Source: Burkholderia catarinensis (lineage in GTDB: Bacteria > Pseudomonadota > Gammaproteobacteria > Burkholderiales > Burkholderiaceae). From it: a stretch of 64,000 bases of DNA. Where the stretch lies: the NCBI RefSeq assembly GCF_001883705.2, contig NZ_MDEQ02000002.1:186001-250000 (forward strand), in the 5' to 3' direction. Position 1 is the stretch's first letter, and each line of letters begins with the position of its first letter. This document shows positions 16,733 through 26,346 of this stretch, piece by piece. Below the pieces are notes generated by a model, which was not told where the DNA came from, searched no databases, and saw only the letters and a list, made by a program, of their open reading frames with translations. A program made the position numbers and the translations under genes.

Positions 16733-19084
16733 ATGACGTCACGCCGCAAATTCCTTCAGCAGACCGCCACTTCCGGCCTCGCCGCCGCCGCGCTGTCCGC
16801 GTTTCCGCCGAGCATCCGCCGTGCGCTCGCCATTCCCGCGTTTCACGAAACGGGGACCATCAAGGACGTCAAGCACGTCGTGCTGCTGATGATGGAGAAC
16901 CGCGCGTTCGACAGCTATTTCGGCACGTTCAAGGGCGTGCGCGGCTACGGCGACCGCTTCGCGGTGCCGTCGCCGAACGGCCGCGACGTGTTCTACCAGA
17001 CGGTCACGAAGCCGGCGCCCGCGACGACCTGCACGCCGTATCACCTCGACGCGAGCCAGGGCAACGCGCAGCGCGCGGGCGGCACGCCGCACCAGTGGGC
17101 CGATGCGCAGGCCGCGTGGGACCACGGCCGGATGAACCGCTGGCCCGACACGAAGACGCCGCTGTCGATGGGTTATTACGACACAGCCGAAGTGCCGTTC
17201 CAGCGCGCGCTCGCCGACGCGTTCACGCTGTGCGATCACTACCACTGCGGGATGCACACAGGCACGATCGCGAACCGCCTGTTCTACTGGAGCGGCACCA
17301 ACGGCCCGAACGGCATCAGCCCGGCCGACGGCAGCCGCGTGAAGATCGCCGCGCTGAACAACCAGTTCAACGGCGGCAACGACATCGGCCCGTCGAGCCA
17401 GGGCTGGACCTGGACCACTTATGCCGACCGGCTGCAGCAGGCCGGCGTGAACTGGAAGGTCTACCAGAGCCTGATCGACAACTTCGGCTGCAACGAAATG
17501 ATGAGCTTTCGCCACTGGCGCGCGGCGATCGAACAGATGCCGGCCGCGCGCCGGCCCGCGTACGTCGCGTCGACGGACATCACGCAGCCCGTGACGGCGG
17601 CCGGCGCGTTCTACGATCCGGCGATCGACGATCCGTTGAGCCCGCTCGCGAAGGGTTTCGGCAACACGATGCCGTACGGTTTTCTCGAATCGTTCCGCGA
17701 CGACATCCGCAACGGCAAGCTGCCGGAAGTGTCATGGATCATCCCGCCGTCCGTGTACAGCGAACACCCGGGACCGTCGAGCCCCGCGCAGGGCGGCTGG
17801 TACGTGCAGGCCGTGCTCGATGCGCTGACGGCGAACCCCGAGGTGTGGAGCAAGACCGTGCTGCTGGTCAACTACGACGAGAACGACGGCTTCTTCGACC
17901 ACATGCCGTCGCCGGCCGTGCCGTCGCGCAACGCCGACGGCACGCTCGCGGGCGGCCATACGCTCGCGGCTGCCGACGTCGCGGTCGAATACCACGACTT
18001 CGCGCCGGCCACGTCGAGCCAGCCCGCGGCCGACGGCCGCCCGTACGGCCCGGGCCCGCGCGTGCCGATGTGGGTCGTGTCGCCGTGGAGTCGCGGCGGC
18101 TGGGTCAACTCGCAGGTGTTCGACCACACGTCGACGCTGCTCTTCCTCGAAAAGCGCTTCGGCGTCGCGGAGCCGCAGATCAGCGCGTACCGCCGCGCGA
18201 TATGCGGCGACCTGACGAGCGCGCTCAACTTCCGCTCGCCGAACAACGAAGCGCTGCCTACGCTCGCGGGCCACACGACGAAAAGCCAGGTCGACGCGCT
18301 GAGCGCCGCTCAGCAGGCCGCGCCGAAGATCGTGCCGCCCGCCGCGCCGTCGCTGCCCGCGCAGGCCACCGGCGTGCGCCCGTCGCGCGCGTTGCCGTAC
18401 GAGCTGCATGCGAGCGCGCGCACCGATGCCGGCAACGGCACGGTCACGCTGAAGTTCGCGAACACGGGCCGCGCCGCCGCCGTGTTTCACGTCTATGACA
18501 AGCTGCACCTCGACCGCCTGCCGCGGCGCTACGTCGTCGAGCCGGGCAAGACGCTGCACGGCGACTGGGCCGCGCGCGCCGACAACGACGGTAAATATGA
18601 CCTGTGGGTGCTCGGCCCGAACGGCTATCACCGCCGCTTCACCGGCGACCTGATCCGCCTGGCCGGTGCCCGCGCGCCCCATCCGGAAGTTCGGGTCGGC
18701 TATGCGGGCGCGAGCGGCGACCTCCACCTGCGGTTGCGCAACAGCGGCGGCGGCGCGGTGCGCTTCACGGTGAAGTCGAACCAGGTCTACGGGCCGCTGT
18801 CCGGCCGCGGCGCGAACGACGATCGCGGCCATGGCCACGGCAACGAGGACGGCAACGGCCAGGGTCGCGGCCGCGATCACGGCACGGGCACCACGTGGAC
18901 CGTCACGGTGCGCGCCGGCGACCAGTCCGAACTGCACTGGAAGCTCGACTCGACCGGCCACTGGTACGACTTCATCGTCACCGCGGACAGCGATGCGAGC
19001 TTCTCGCGCCGCGTGGCCGGCCGCGTCGAAACCGGCCGCCACTCGGTCAGCGACCCGGCGATGGGGCTTGCCGACCGCTTCTGA
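16733..19084 (+). CDS. plcN: Phosphocholine-specific phospholipase C, Tat-exported
   Basis: 783 residues. The N-terminus SRRKFLQQ followed by a hydrophobic stretch is a twin-arginine signal. The catalytic phosphoesterase domain begins IKDVKHVVLLMMENRAFDSYFGTFKGVRGY, with the catalytic motif around ENRAFD, and includes CDHYHCGMHTGTIANRLFYWSG, NYDENDGFFDH and VPMWVVSPWSRGG. Two bacterial PLC C-terminal domains follow (from about 550). A low-complexity Gly/His/Asn/Asp insert (GHGHGNEDGNGQGRG) sits at about 700-720. The enzyme hydrolyses phosphatidylcholine or sphingomyelin outside the cytoplasm. Burkholderia carry several paralogues, so the symbol is approximate. The start was chosen just before the Tat motif. 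Confidence 0.9.
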   Translation: MTSRRKFLQQTATSGLAAAALSAFPPSIRRALAIPAFHETGTIKDVKHVVLLMMENRAFDSYFGTFKGVRGYGDRFAVPSPNGRDVFYQTVTKPAPATTCTPYHLDASQGNAQRAGGTPHQWADAQAAWDHGRMNRWPDTKTPLSMGYYDTAEVPFQRALADAFTLCDHYHCGMHTGTIANRLFYWSGTNGPNGISPADGSRVKIAALNNQFNGGNDIGPSSQGWTWTTYADRLQQAGVNWKVYQSLIDNFGCNEMMSFRHWRAAIEQMPAARRPAYVASTDITQPVTAAGAFYDPAIDDPLSPLAKGFGNTMPYGFLESFRDDIRNGKLPEVSWIIPPSVYSEHPGPSSPAQGGWYVQAVLDALTANPEVWSKTVLLVNYDENDGFFDHMPSPAVPSRNADGTLAGGHTLAAADVAVEYHDFAPATSSQPAADGRPYGPGPRVPMWVVSPWSRGGWVNSQVFDHTSTLLFLEKRFGVAEPQISAYRRAICGDLTSALNFRSPNNEALPTLAGHTTKSQVDALSAAQQAAPKIVPPAAPSLPAQATGVRPSRALPYELHASARTDAGNGTVTLKFANTGRAAAVFHVYDKLHLDRLPRRYVVEPGKTLHGDWAARADNDGKYDLWVLGPNGYHRRFTGDLIRLAGARAPHPEVRVGYAGASGDLHLRLRNSGGGAVRFTVKSNQVYGPLSGRGANDDRGHGHGNEDGNGQGRGRDHGTGTTWTVTVRAGDQSELHWKLDSTGHWYDFIVTADSDASFSRRVAGRVETGRHSVSDPAMGLADRF

Positions 19085-19352
19085 CACCGCCGCGGCGACG
19101 CGTGTTGCAGCGCGTGTCGCCGCCCGTGCCGGCCTGGCCGCGAACGCCGGCCCGGTGCCGGCCCCGGCGCGGCCGATCCGGCTGAAACGCCCGCCCGGCA
19201 TGGCTCAAACGTCAGAGGGATCGTGGTTCAGCCCTCATTTCGCGCCAACGAAAATGCTCCGTCTTGCGGCCCGTTCGCGTTAAACTCCACCAAGCTGGAT
19301 TCAACAAAGACATCTTTGCCGCTACGGCATCCACGATACGAGGATAGGTTCG

Positions 19353-19622
19353 ATGCGCACTACCGGCTCATCCGGGGCAATGACCCTGCTCACCGAACAC
19401 GACCCGGCCGACGGCCGCGAACTGCGTTCGCTCCGGCTCGAAGCGACGGGCGACGGCAAGAGCGTGCTGCTGATCGAGATCGACGAACGCAAGCCCGGCA
19501 TCCACCGCGAGGTCCGCTACGAGATCACGCCGGCCGAACTGATCGCGGCGATCCGCTCGCACGGCGCCGAGCTGCCCGGCGAAAACCACGGCGCCGCATC
19601 GCTCGTCCGCACCTCCTCCTGA
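19353..19622 (+). CDS. Small conserved-looking hypothetical protein
   Basis: 89 residues, acidic, predicted soluble. GAGGATAG lies before the ATG. The body (RELRSLRLEATGDGKSVLLIEIDE, then REVRYEITPAELIAAIRSHG) alternates strand and helix and has normal codon use for this genome. No family recognised. A hairpin follows directly. Confidence 0.6.
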   Translation: MRTTGSSGAMTLLTEHDPADGRELRSLRLEATGDGKSVLLIEIDERKPGIHREVRYEITPAELIAAIRSHGAELPGENHGAASLVRTSS

Positions 19623-19635
19623 TCCCGCTTCGAAA

Positions 19636-19667
19636 CGGTGAGCCGCCGCATCGCACGCGGCTCACCG
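19636..19667 (+). terminator. Hairpin between the small gene and the DedA gene
   Basis: CGGTGAGCCG pairs perfectly with CGGCTCACCG across a 12-base loop, 14 bases after the stop at 19622. No T-run follows. Confidence 0.55.
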
Positions 19668-19782
19668 CCATCCCCCTGCTGCCGTCAGGCGCATTCCGTT
19701 ATTCGTTCCGCTGACTTGAAAAAGGCCGATAATCGGCGCATCTGCGTGCTTTCCGCACGCGCTTTCTTTTCGGCCAGCCGTC

Positions 19783-20778
19783 ATGCTCCTCCGTGACCTC
19801 GTCGCCCAGTACGGGCCGCTTCTCGTGTTCGCCAACGTGCTCGCCGCGGCAATCGGCCTGCCGGTGCCCGCGATGCCGACGCTCGTGCTGTTCGGTGCGA
19901 TGTCCGCGATGCATCCGGCGATGATCGGCTCGCAGCTCGTGACGGTGGTCGCGCTGTCGGTGCTCGGCGCGCTGCTCGGCGACACCGTGTGGTACATCGC
20001 CGGCCGGCGCTACGGCGGCGCGACGCTGAAAACGATCTGCCGGCTGTCGCTGTCGCGCGACAGCTGCGTCAAGAAAACCGAGCGCTTCTTCGGCCGCTAC
20101 GGCGTACGCGTGCTCGCGGTCGCGCGCTTCATTCCGGGCCTGTCGCTCGTGTCGGTGCCGATGGCCGGTGCGCTCGGCACGCGCTATCGCACGTTCGCCG
20201 GCTACGACGCGCTCGGCGCCGCGCTGTGGACGATCGTCGGATTGCTGGCCGGCCTCGTGTTCTACCGGCAGATCGACTGGCTGTTCGCCGGCGCGAGCCA
20301 GCTCGGCCGCGCGGCGCTGGTGGTGATCGTCGCCCTGCTGGCCGTGTATGCGGCGATCCGCTGGATGCGCCGCCGCGCGCTGATCCGCCAGCTCGCGAAA
20401 GCCCGGATCGGCGTCGACGAACTCGAAACCTTGCTGCGCGACACCGCCGCGCCGGTGGTGCTCGACGTGCGCTCGCCCGAACACCGCAAGCTCGACCCGT
20501 TCACGATTCCCGGTGCGCAATTCGCCGACGAGCGGAAGATCGGCGACATCGTCACGCGCTATCCGCTCACGCAGAAGTTCGTCGTGTACTGCTCGTGCCC
20601 GAACGAAGTGACGGCCGCGCTGATGGCGAAGCGCCTGCTCGACGCAGGCTTCACCGATGCGCTCGCGCTGCGCGGCGGCCTCGACGCATGGCGCGACACG
20701 GGCCGCCAGCTCACGTCGCTCGCGGAAGAGACGCCCGTCGCGAACCATCCGGTCGCGGGGTTCCACAAGCCGGCCTGA
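19783..20778 (+). CDS. DedA-family membrane protein fused to a rhodanese domain
   Basis: 331 residues. Residues 1-195 are a DedA/VTT membrane domain (LPVPAMPTL near 26, GDTVWYIAGRRYG near 66, VARFIPGLSLVSVPMAG near 113), a family linked to membrane homeostasis and lipid scrambling. Residues 210-320 are a rhodanese-like domain (APVVLDVRSPEH, VVYCSCPNEVTAA with Cys270 in the active-site loop, LRGGLDAW). The loop has two cysteines (YCSCPNE). The domain combination is known in proteobacteria; a redox or sulfur role at the membrane is inferred. Confidence 0.87.
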   Translation: MLLRDLVAQYGPLLVFANVLAAAIGLPVPAMPTLVLFGAMSAMHPAMIGSQLVTVVALSVLGALLGDTVWYIAGRRYGGATLKTICRLSLSRDSCVKKTERFFGRYGVRVLAVARFIPGLSLVSVPMAGALGTRYRTFAGYDALGAALWTIVGLLAGLVFYRQIDWLFAGASQLGRAALVVIVALLAVYAAIRWMRRRALIRQLAKARIGVDELETLLRDTAAPVVLDVRSPEHRKLDPFTIPGAQFADERKIGDIVTRYPLTQKFVVYCSCPNEVTAALMAKRLLDAGFTDALALRGGLDAWRDTGRQLTSLAEETPVANHPVAGFHKPA

Positions 20779-20809
20779 GCGCACTGCCCGCAGGCCGGCC
20801 GCGCGATGC

Positions 20810-20828
20810 GGGGGACGACGCGTCCCCC
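20810..20828. terminator. Short GC-rich hairpin between converging genes
   Basis: GGGGGACG-ACG-CGTCCCCC forms an 8-bp stem between the ends of the DedA gene (plus) and the porin gene (minus). The tight 3-base loop and lack of T-run make it only a probable terminator. Confidence 0.45.
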
Positions 20829-20833
20829 TTCGA

Positions 20834-22306
20834 TCAGAACGCGTGCAGCGGCAGGTTCACGACCAGGCGGTACTCGCGGTTCGTCGCGTCCGAGTAGTGC
20901 GCCGAACCGTTGTGCCACATCGCGATGAACGTGACCTTCGTGTCCTTCAGCTTGCCGCTCTGGAACGTGTACGACGGGATGAAGCCGAACTCGTGGTGAC
21001 GGCCCTGCACCGGCGCGCCGTTGCTCCAGTAGATGCTCGACTTGGTCGGGTCGCTCGCCGCGCCCGCGCTGCCGTCCGCACCCCAGCCCGTCACGCCCCA
21101 GACCATCGCCTTGAAGCCCGGCAGGCCCGCTTCCTTGCCGTAGAACGTGTAACGCAGCTGCAGCGACTTTTCGTGCGGCGCGTTGTAGTCGACGTCCATC
21201 GAGTTGGTCAGGAAGATGCCGTTCGTTTCGTTCAGGTAGTCGAAGAACTGGTCGCCGAGCACCTGCTGGAAGCCGAGCAGCAGCTCGTGCGGGCCGTGCT
21301 GCGCGGACACCGACAGGCTGTATGCGTTGTTGTCGATCTTGCCCTGCCGCGCATCGCCCGTGTCGTGCGTCGAGTAGACGTTGCCGAAGCCCGTCCACTT
21401 GATCGTCTGCGGGCTGCCGATGCTGTGCTTCACCGACGCGTAGTACTGGTGCCACACGTCGTCGGCCTGGTTCGCGTACAGCGCGACTTCGCCGTTCGGC
21501 GAGTAATCCCACGTGCCGCCGACATACGACAGGCGATTGATGCGCGTGCCGCCGTATTGCGTCGTCAGGTTGGTGAGCGTCGTGTGACCGCGCGCGTTGG
21601 TCTTCGTGAAGCTGCCGGCCTCGAGCATCACGTTCTTGAATTCATTGCTGACGACCGTCGCGCCGAGGAACGTCGGCGGCAGCGCACGGTTGTCGTGCTG
21701 CTCCATGAACGGGTTGTCGACGGCCTGCAAACCGTACTTGACCACCGTGTTCGAGATGCGTGCCTTGATGTCGTAAATGCCCGGGTAGGCCCACGCGAGC
21801 TGGTTGCCGCCGCCGCCGCCCTTCGCGATGTGCACCATGCTGCCGGCGCCCTGGCCGCCGTCGAGCTTCAGCGCCGCATACAGCGACGCGTCGAAGCCGA
21901 TTCCGATCAGGCCCGTCGTAAAGCCCGACTCGAAGTTCGCCATCGCGCCCTGGACCCACGCGTGGCGATGCGGCCCGCCCTTGCTGTCGAGCACGTCCGC
22001 ATAGTTGCGGAACAGGAAGTCGAGATGGCTGTCGGCAATGAAGCCCTTCGACTTCGACTGGGCCGACGGCTCGTCGGGCGGCGTGACGGCCTGGGTCGCT
22101 TCGGCGTTGATAATGGCGTTCGGGGTCGTTGCCTGCGCAACGGTTATGCCCGTACCGGCCGCCGGCGCGGCCTGCGCGACCGTCAGCGGCGCGGGGGCCG
22201 CGTCGTCGGCGTGCGCGACGCCCGTCAACGAGACACCTGCGAGTGCCGGCAGTCCCCATGCAAGCAGCATCTTCGATGCCGTCCCGATCGTCTTCTGTTT
22301 TTTCAT
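20834..22306 (-). CDS. OprD-family outer-membrane porin
   Basis: 490 residues. Signal peptide at 1-33, then a low-complexity Ala/Thr/Gln stretch to about 85. After that comes the OprD pattern: KGFIADSHLDFLFRNYADVLD..., and GIYDIKARISNTVVKYGLQ... The end ...REYRLVVNLPLHAF closes with aromatic Phe, as beta-barrel proteins do. OprD porins admit basic amino acids, peptides or sugars. It lies 164 bases downstream of, and co-directional with, the peptide ABC operon, so peptides or amino acids are the likely cargo (inference from context). Confidence 0.85.
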   Translation of the reverse strand: MKKQKTIGTASKMLLAWGLPALAGVSLTGVAHADDAAPAPLTVAQAAPAAGTGITVAQATTPNAIINAEATQAVTPPDEPSAQSKSKGFIADSHLDFLFRNYADVLDSKGGPHRHAWVQGAMANFESGFTTGLIGIGFDASLYAALKLDGGQGAGSMVHIAKGGGGGNQLAWAYPGIYDIKARISNTVVKYGLQAVDNPFMEQHDNRALPPTFLGATVVSNEFKNVMLEAGSFTKTNARGHTTLTNLTTQYGGTRINRLSYVGGTWDYSPNGEVALYANQADDVWHQYYASVKHSIGSPQTIKWTGFGNVYSTHDTGDARQGKIDNNAYSLSVSAQHGPHELLLGFQQVLGDQFFDYLNETNGIFLTNSMDVDYNAPHEKSLQLRYTFYGKEAGLPGFKAMVWGVTGWGADGSAGAASDPTKSSIYWSNGAPVQGRHHEFGFIPSYTFQSGKLKDTKVTFIAMWHNGSAHYSDATNREYRLVVNLPLHAF

Positions 22307-22470
22307 CGTGATTCTCGTCTTGTGTTGATATCGTCCACGCCGGTCGCGATCCGCTCCCGGCCCTCCGGCGTGCCCGGCTAAGGACGCGCCTGTCCCCGCG
22401 ACGCGAAGATCTTTCGCGCCGCCCCTACCCCTGTTGACCTGCCTGGTTATGTTTGCTGCGTTACTTCACA

Positions 22471-23486
<1,016 letters not shown>

Positions 23487-23490
<4 letters not shown>

Positions 23491-24479
23491 CGCAGACCTC
23501 CCGTCAGATCGGCCACGGGGCGGTGGCACGCGCGCACCGCGCCCACGGCGCCATAGGTTTCGAGCGCAGGGCGCGCGGCGCTGCAGCGTTCTTCCGCATA
23601 CGTGCAGCGCTTCGCGAATGCGCAGCCGGCCGGCGCGGTGCCGGGCATCGGCGGATTGCCGGGAATCGCGACGAGCGGCGCGTCGTCCGCGTCGGTCAGG
23701 CGCGGCAGCGCGTTGAGCAGGCCGATCGTGTACGGATGCGACGGCGCCGCGAAGATCGATTCGGCCGGTGCGTATTCGACGGTGCGGCCCGCATACATGA
23801 CCATCACGTCGTCCGCGAGGCCGGCGACCACGCCCATGTCGTGCGTGATCAGCACGATCGCGGTACCGCGCTCGCGGTTCAGCTCGCGCAGCAGGTCGAT
23901 GATCTGTGCCTGCACGGTCACGTCGAGCGCGGTGGTCGGCTCGTCGGCGATCAGGATTTCCGGTTCGGACAGCAGCGCCATCGCAATCATCACGCGCTGG
24001 CGCATGCCGCCGGAGAACTCGTGCGGATACATGCGGATGCGCCGCGCCGCGTCGGGAATGCGCACCGATTCGAGCGCCTCGATCGCGCGCTTGATCGCTT
24101 CCTTGCGCGACAGCTTGCGATGCAGCTGCAGCGTTTCGGTCATCTGCCGCTCGATCGTCAGGAACGGATTGAGCGACGTCATCGGATCCTGGAAGATCAT
24201 CGCGATCCGGTCGCCGCGCACCGCGTTCAGCGCGCGCGTATCCATCTCGAGCAGGTTGTTGCCGCGGTAGCGCGCGGCGCCGGTCGTCGCGCCGTTGCCC
24301 GCCAGCAGGCCGAGCAGCGCCATCACCGTCTGGCTCTTGCCCGAGCCCGATTCGCCGACGATGCCGAGCGTCTTGCCGGCTTCGAGCGAGAACGACACGC
24401 CGTTCACGGCGTCGATCGGCGGCGCGTCGTTGCGCGTGAAGCGCACGCCGAGGTTGTCGACTTCTAGTAGTGATGCCAT
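23487..24479 (-). CDS. oppD: Oligopeptide ABC transporter ATP-binding protein, OppD/DppD type
   Basis: 330 residues. Walker A GESGSGKSQ at 42-50, HEFSGGMRQRVMIAMAL signature, EILIADEPTTALD Walker B, and a CAFAKRCTYAEERC cysteine cluster at the C-terminus. I took the ATG at 24479 (MASLLEV) because it gives the normal N-terminal length and begins one base after the preceding stop; an in-frame start at 24509 would overlap oppC. Confidence 0.92.
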
Positions 24480-24480
24480 T

Positions 24481-25383
24481 TCAGCGATCCTTCGGGTCGA
24501 GCGCGTCACGCAGGCCGTCGCCGACGAAATTCACGCAGTAGAGCGTCACGCACAGCATGACGGCCGGGGCCAGCAGCAGCCACGGCATCGATTCCAGTTT
24601 CTGCGCGCCGTCCTGGATCAGCACGCCCCAGCTCGTCATCGGTTCCTGCACGCCGAGGCCGAGGAACGACAGCACCGACTCGGTCAGCACGATGTTCGGC
24701 ACCGAGACCGTTGCGTACACGACGACCACGCCGAGCAGGTTCGGCACGATGTGGCGCAGCACGATCGACGCCGGCGACACGCCGATCGCGCGCGCCGCGT
24801 CGACGAACTCGCGGTTGCGCAGCGACAGCGTCTGGCCGCGCACGACACGCGCCATGTCGATCCACGAGAACGCGCTGATGGTCAGCACGACGAGCATGAA
24901 CGAGCGGCCGAACAGGGTCATCATCAGGATCGCGATCAGCAGGTACGGGATCGCGTACATCATGTCGACGATGCGCATCATCACGGAGTCGACGCGGCCG
25001 CCCGCGAAGCCCGCGGTCGCGCCCCACGCGACGCCGAACAGGCCCGACACGAGCGTGCCGAGCACGCCGACCTCGATCGACACGCGCCCGCCGATCAGCG
25101 TGCGCACGAGCAGGTCGCGGCCGAGCTCGTCGGTGCCGAACCAGTGCTGGTTCGCCCAGGTCGGCGGCAGGCTGATCGAGCCCCAGTCGCTCGCGGCGGG
25201 ATCGGCCGCGAGCAGCCACGGGCCGACGAAACACGTGAGCGTGATCAGCGCGAGCAGTACGAGGCTGAACAGGGCCGCGCGGTTGCGCAGGAAGCGTGCG
25301 AACGCAAGCGCGAGCGGCGAGCGCGAACGCGGCGGCGAGTCGGTCTGCACGGGCAGGCCGACGACGGGAGTAGTCGGAGTCAT
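24481..25383 (-). CDS. oppC: Oligopeptide ABC transporter permease, OppC/DppC type
   Basis: 300 residues with six membrane segments and an N-terminal cytoplasmic arm. Family marks: HWFGTDELGRDLLVRTLIGGRVSIEVG and the EAA loop FVDAARAIGVSPASIVLRHIVPN. A 13-base gap separates it from the upstream permease gene. Confidence 0.92.
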   Translation of the reverse strand: MTPTTPVVGLPVQTDSPPRSRSPLALAFARFLRNRAALFSLVLLALITLTCFVGPWLLAADPAASDWGSISLPPTWANQHWFGTDELGRDLLVRTLIGGRVSIEVGVLGTLVSGLFGVAWGATAGFAGGRVDSVMMRIVDMMYAIPYLLIAILMMTLFGRSFMLVVLTISAFSWIDMARVVRGQTLSLRNREFVDAARAIGVSPASIVLRHIVPNLLGVVVVYATVSVPNIVLTESVLSFLGLGVQEPMTSWGVLIQDGAQKLESMPWLLLAPAVMLCVTLYCVNFVGDGLRDALDPKDR

Positions 25384-25396
25384 CGCTGTGCCTCGC

Positions 25397-26335
25397 TCAA
25401 TAACGGATGCGCGGATCGAGCCACGCGTACGCGAGGTCGACCAGCAGGTTGAACAGCACCGCGCAGACGGTCGTCAGCACGACGAGGCCGAGCACCAGCG
25501 TGTAGTCGCGGTTGATCGCGCCGTTCACGACGAGCTGCCCGAGCCCCGGCAGCGCGAACACCGATTCGGTGACGACAGCCGCCGTGATCGACGAGATGCA
25601 GACCGTGCCGAACAGCGACACGACCGGCATCAGCGCGGGCTTCAGCGCGTGGCGCAGCACGATCGTCGAGCCCGGCAGGCCCTTCGCGCGCGCGGTGCGG
25701 ATGTAGTTGCTCGACAGCGTCTCGATCATCGAGCCGCGCATCACGCGCGCGAGCAGCGACACGTTGATGAGGGTCAGCAGCACGATCGGCAGCAGCCGGT
25801 ACTGCCAGCTGCCATCGCCCCAGCCGCCGGCGGGCAGCCAGCCGTTGCCGGCCGACGTCTTCAGCAGGATCGCGAAGATCCAGACGAGCACGGGGCCGAG
25901 CACGAACGGCGGGATGACGTTGCCGAAGTTGCCGATCAGCATCACGAAGCGGTCGATGAAGCTGTCGCGGCGCACGGCCGCGACGGTGCCGAGCAGCACG
26001 CCGAGCACGATCGCGATCGGGATCGACACGCCGCCCACGCCGAGGCTCACGGGCAGCGCCTTCTTCACGAGATCGTTCACGGACCAGTCGACGTAGCGGA
26101 ACGACGGACCGAGATCGCCCTGCAGCAGCGCACCGAGATACATCAGGTACTGCTTCCACAGCGGCTGGTCGAGGTGGTACTTCGCGTTCAGGTTCGCGAG
26201 CGTGGCCGCGGACAGCTGCTTCTCCGTGTCGAACGGGCCGCCGGGCGTGAAATGCAGCAGCAGGTAGCAGACGGTGATGACCGCGAGGATCGTCGGCACC
26301 GCCCACAACGTGCGCCTCAAGGCGTAGGCCAGCAT
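25397..26335 (-). CDS. oppB: Oligopeptide ABC transporter permease, OppB/DppB type
   Basis: 312 residues, six membrane segments. MLAYALRRTLWAVPTILAVITVCYLLLHFTPGGP is the standard OppB start, and the EAA loop is YIRTARAKGLPGSTIVLRHALKPAL. GGAG precedes the ATG. It follows the binding-protein gene by 11 bases. Confidence 0.92.
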   Translation of the reverse strand: MLAYALRRTLWAVPTILAVITVCYLLLHFTPGGPFDTEKQLSAATLANLNAKYHLDQPLWKQYLMYLGALLQGDLGPSFRYVDWSVNDLVKKALPVSLGVGGVSIPIAIVLGVLLGTVAAVRRDSFIDRFVMLIGNFGNVIPPFVLGPVLVWIFAILLKTSAGNGWLPAGGWGDGSWQYRLLPIVLLTLINVSLLARVMRGSMIETLSSNYIRTARAKGLPGSTIVLRHALKPALMPVVSLFGTVCISSITAAVVTESVFALPGLGQLVVNGAINRDYTLVLGLVVLTTVCAVLFNLLVDLAYAWLDPRIRY

Positions 26336-26346
26336 GATTGCTCCGC

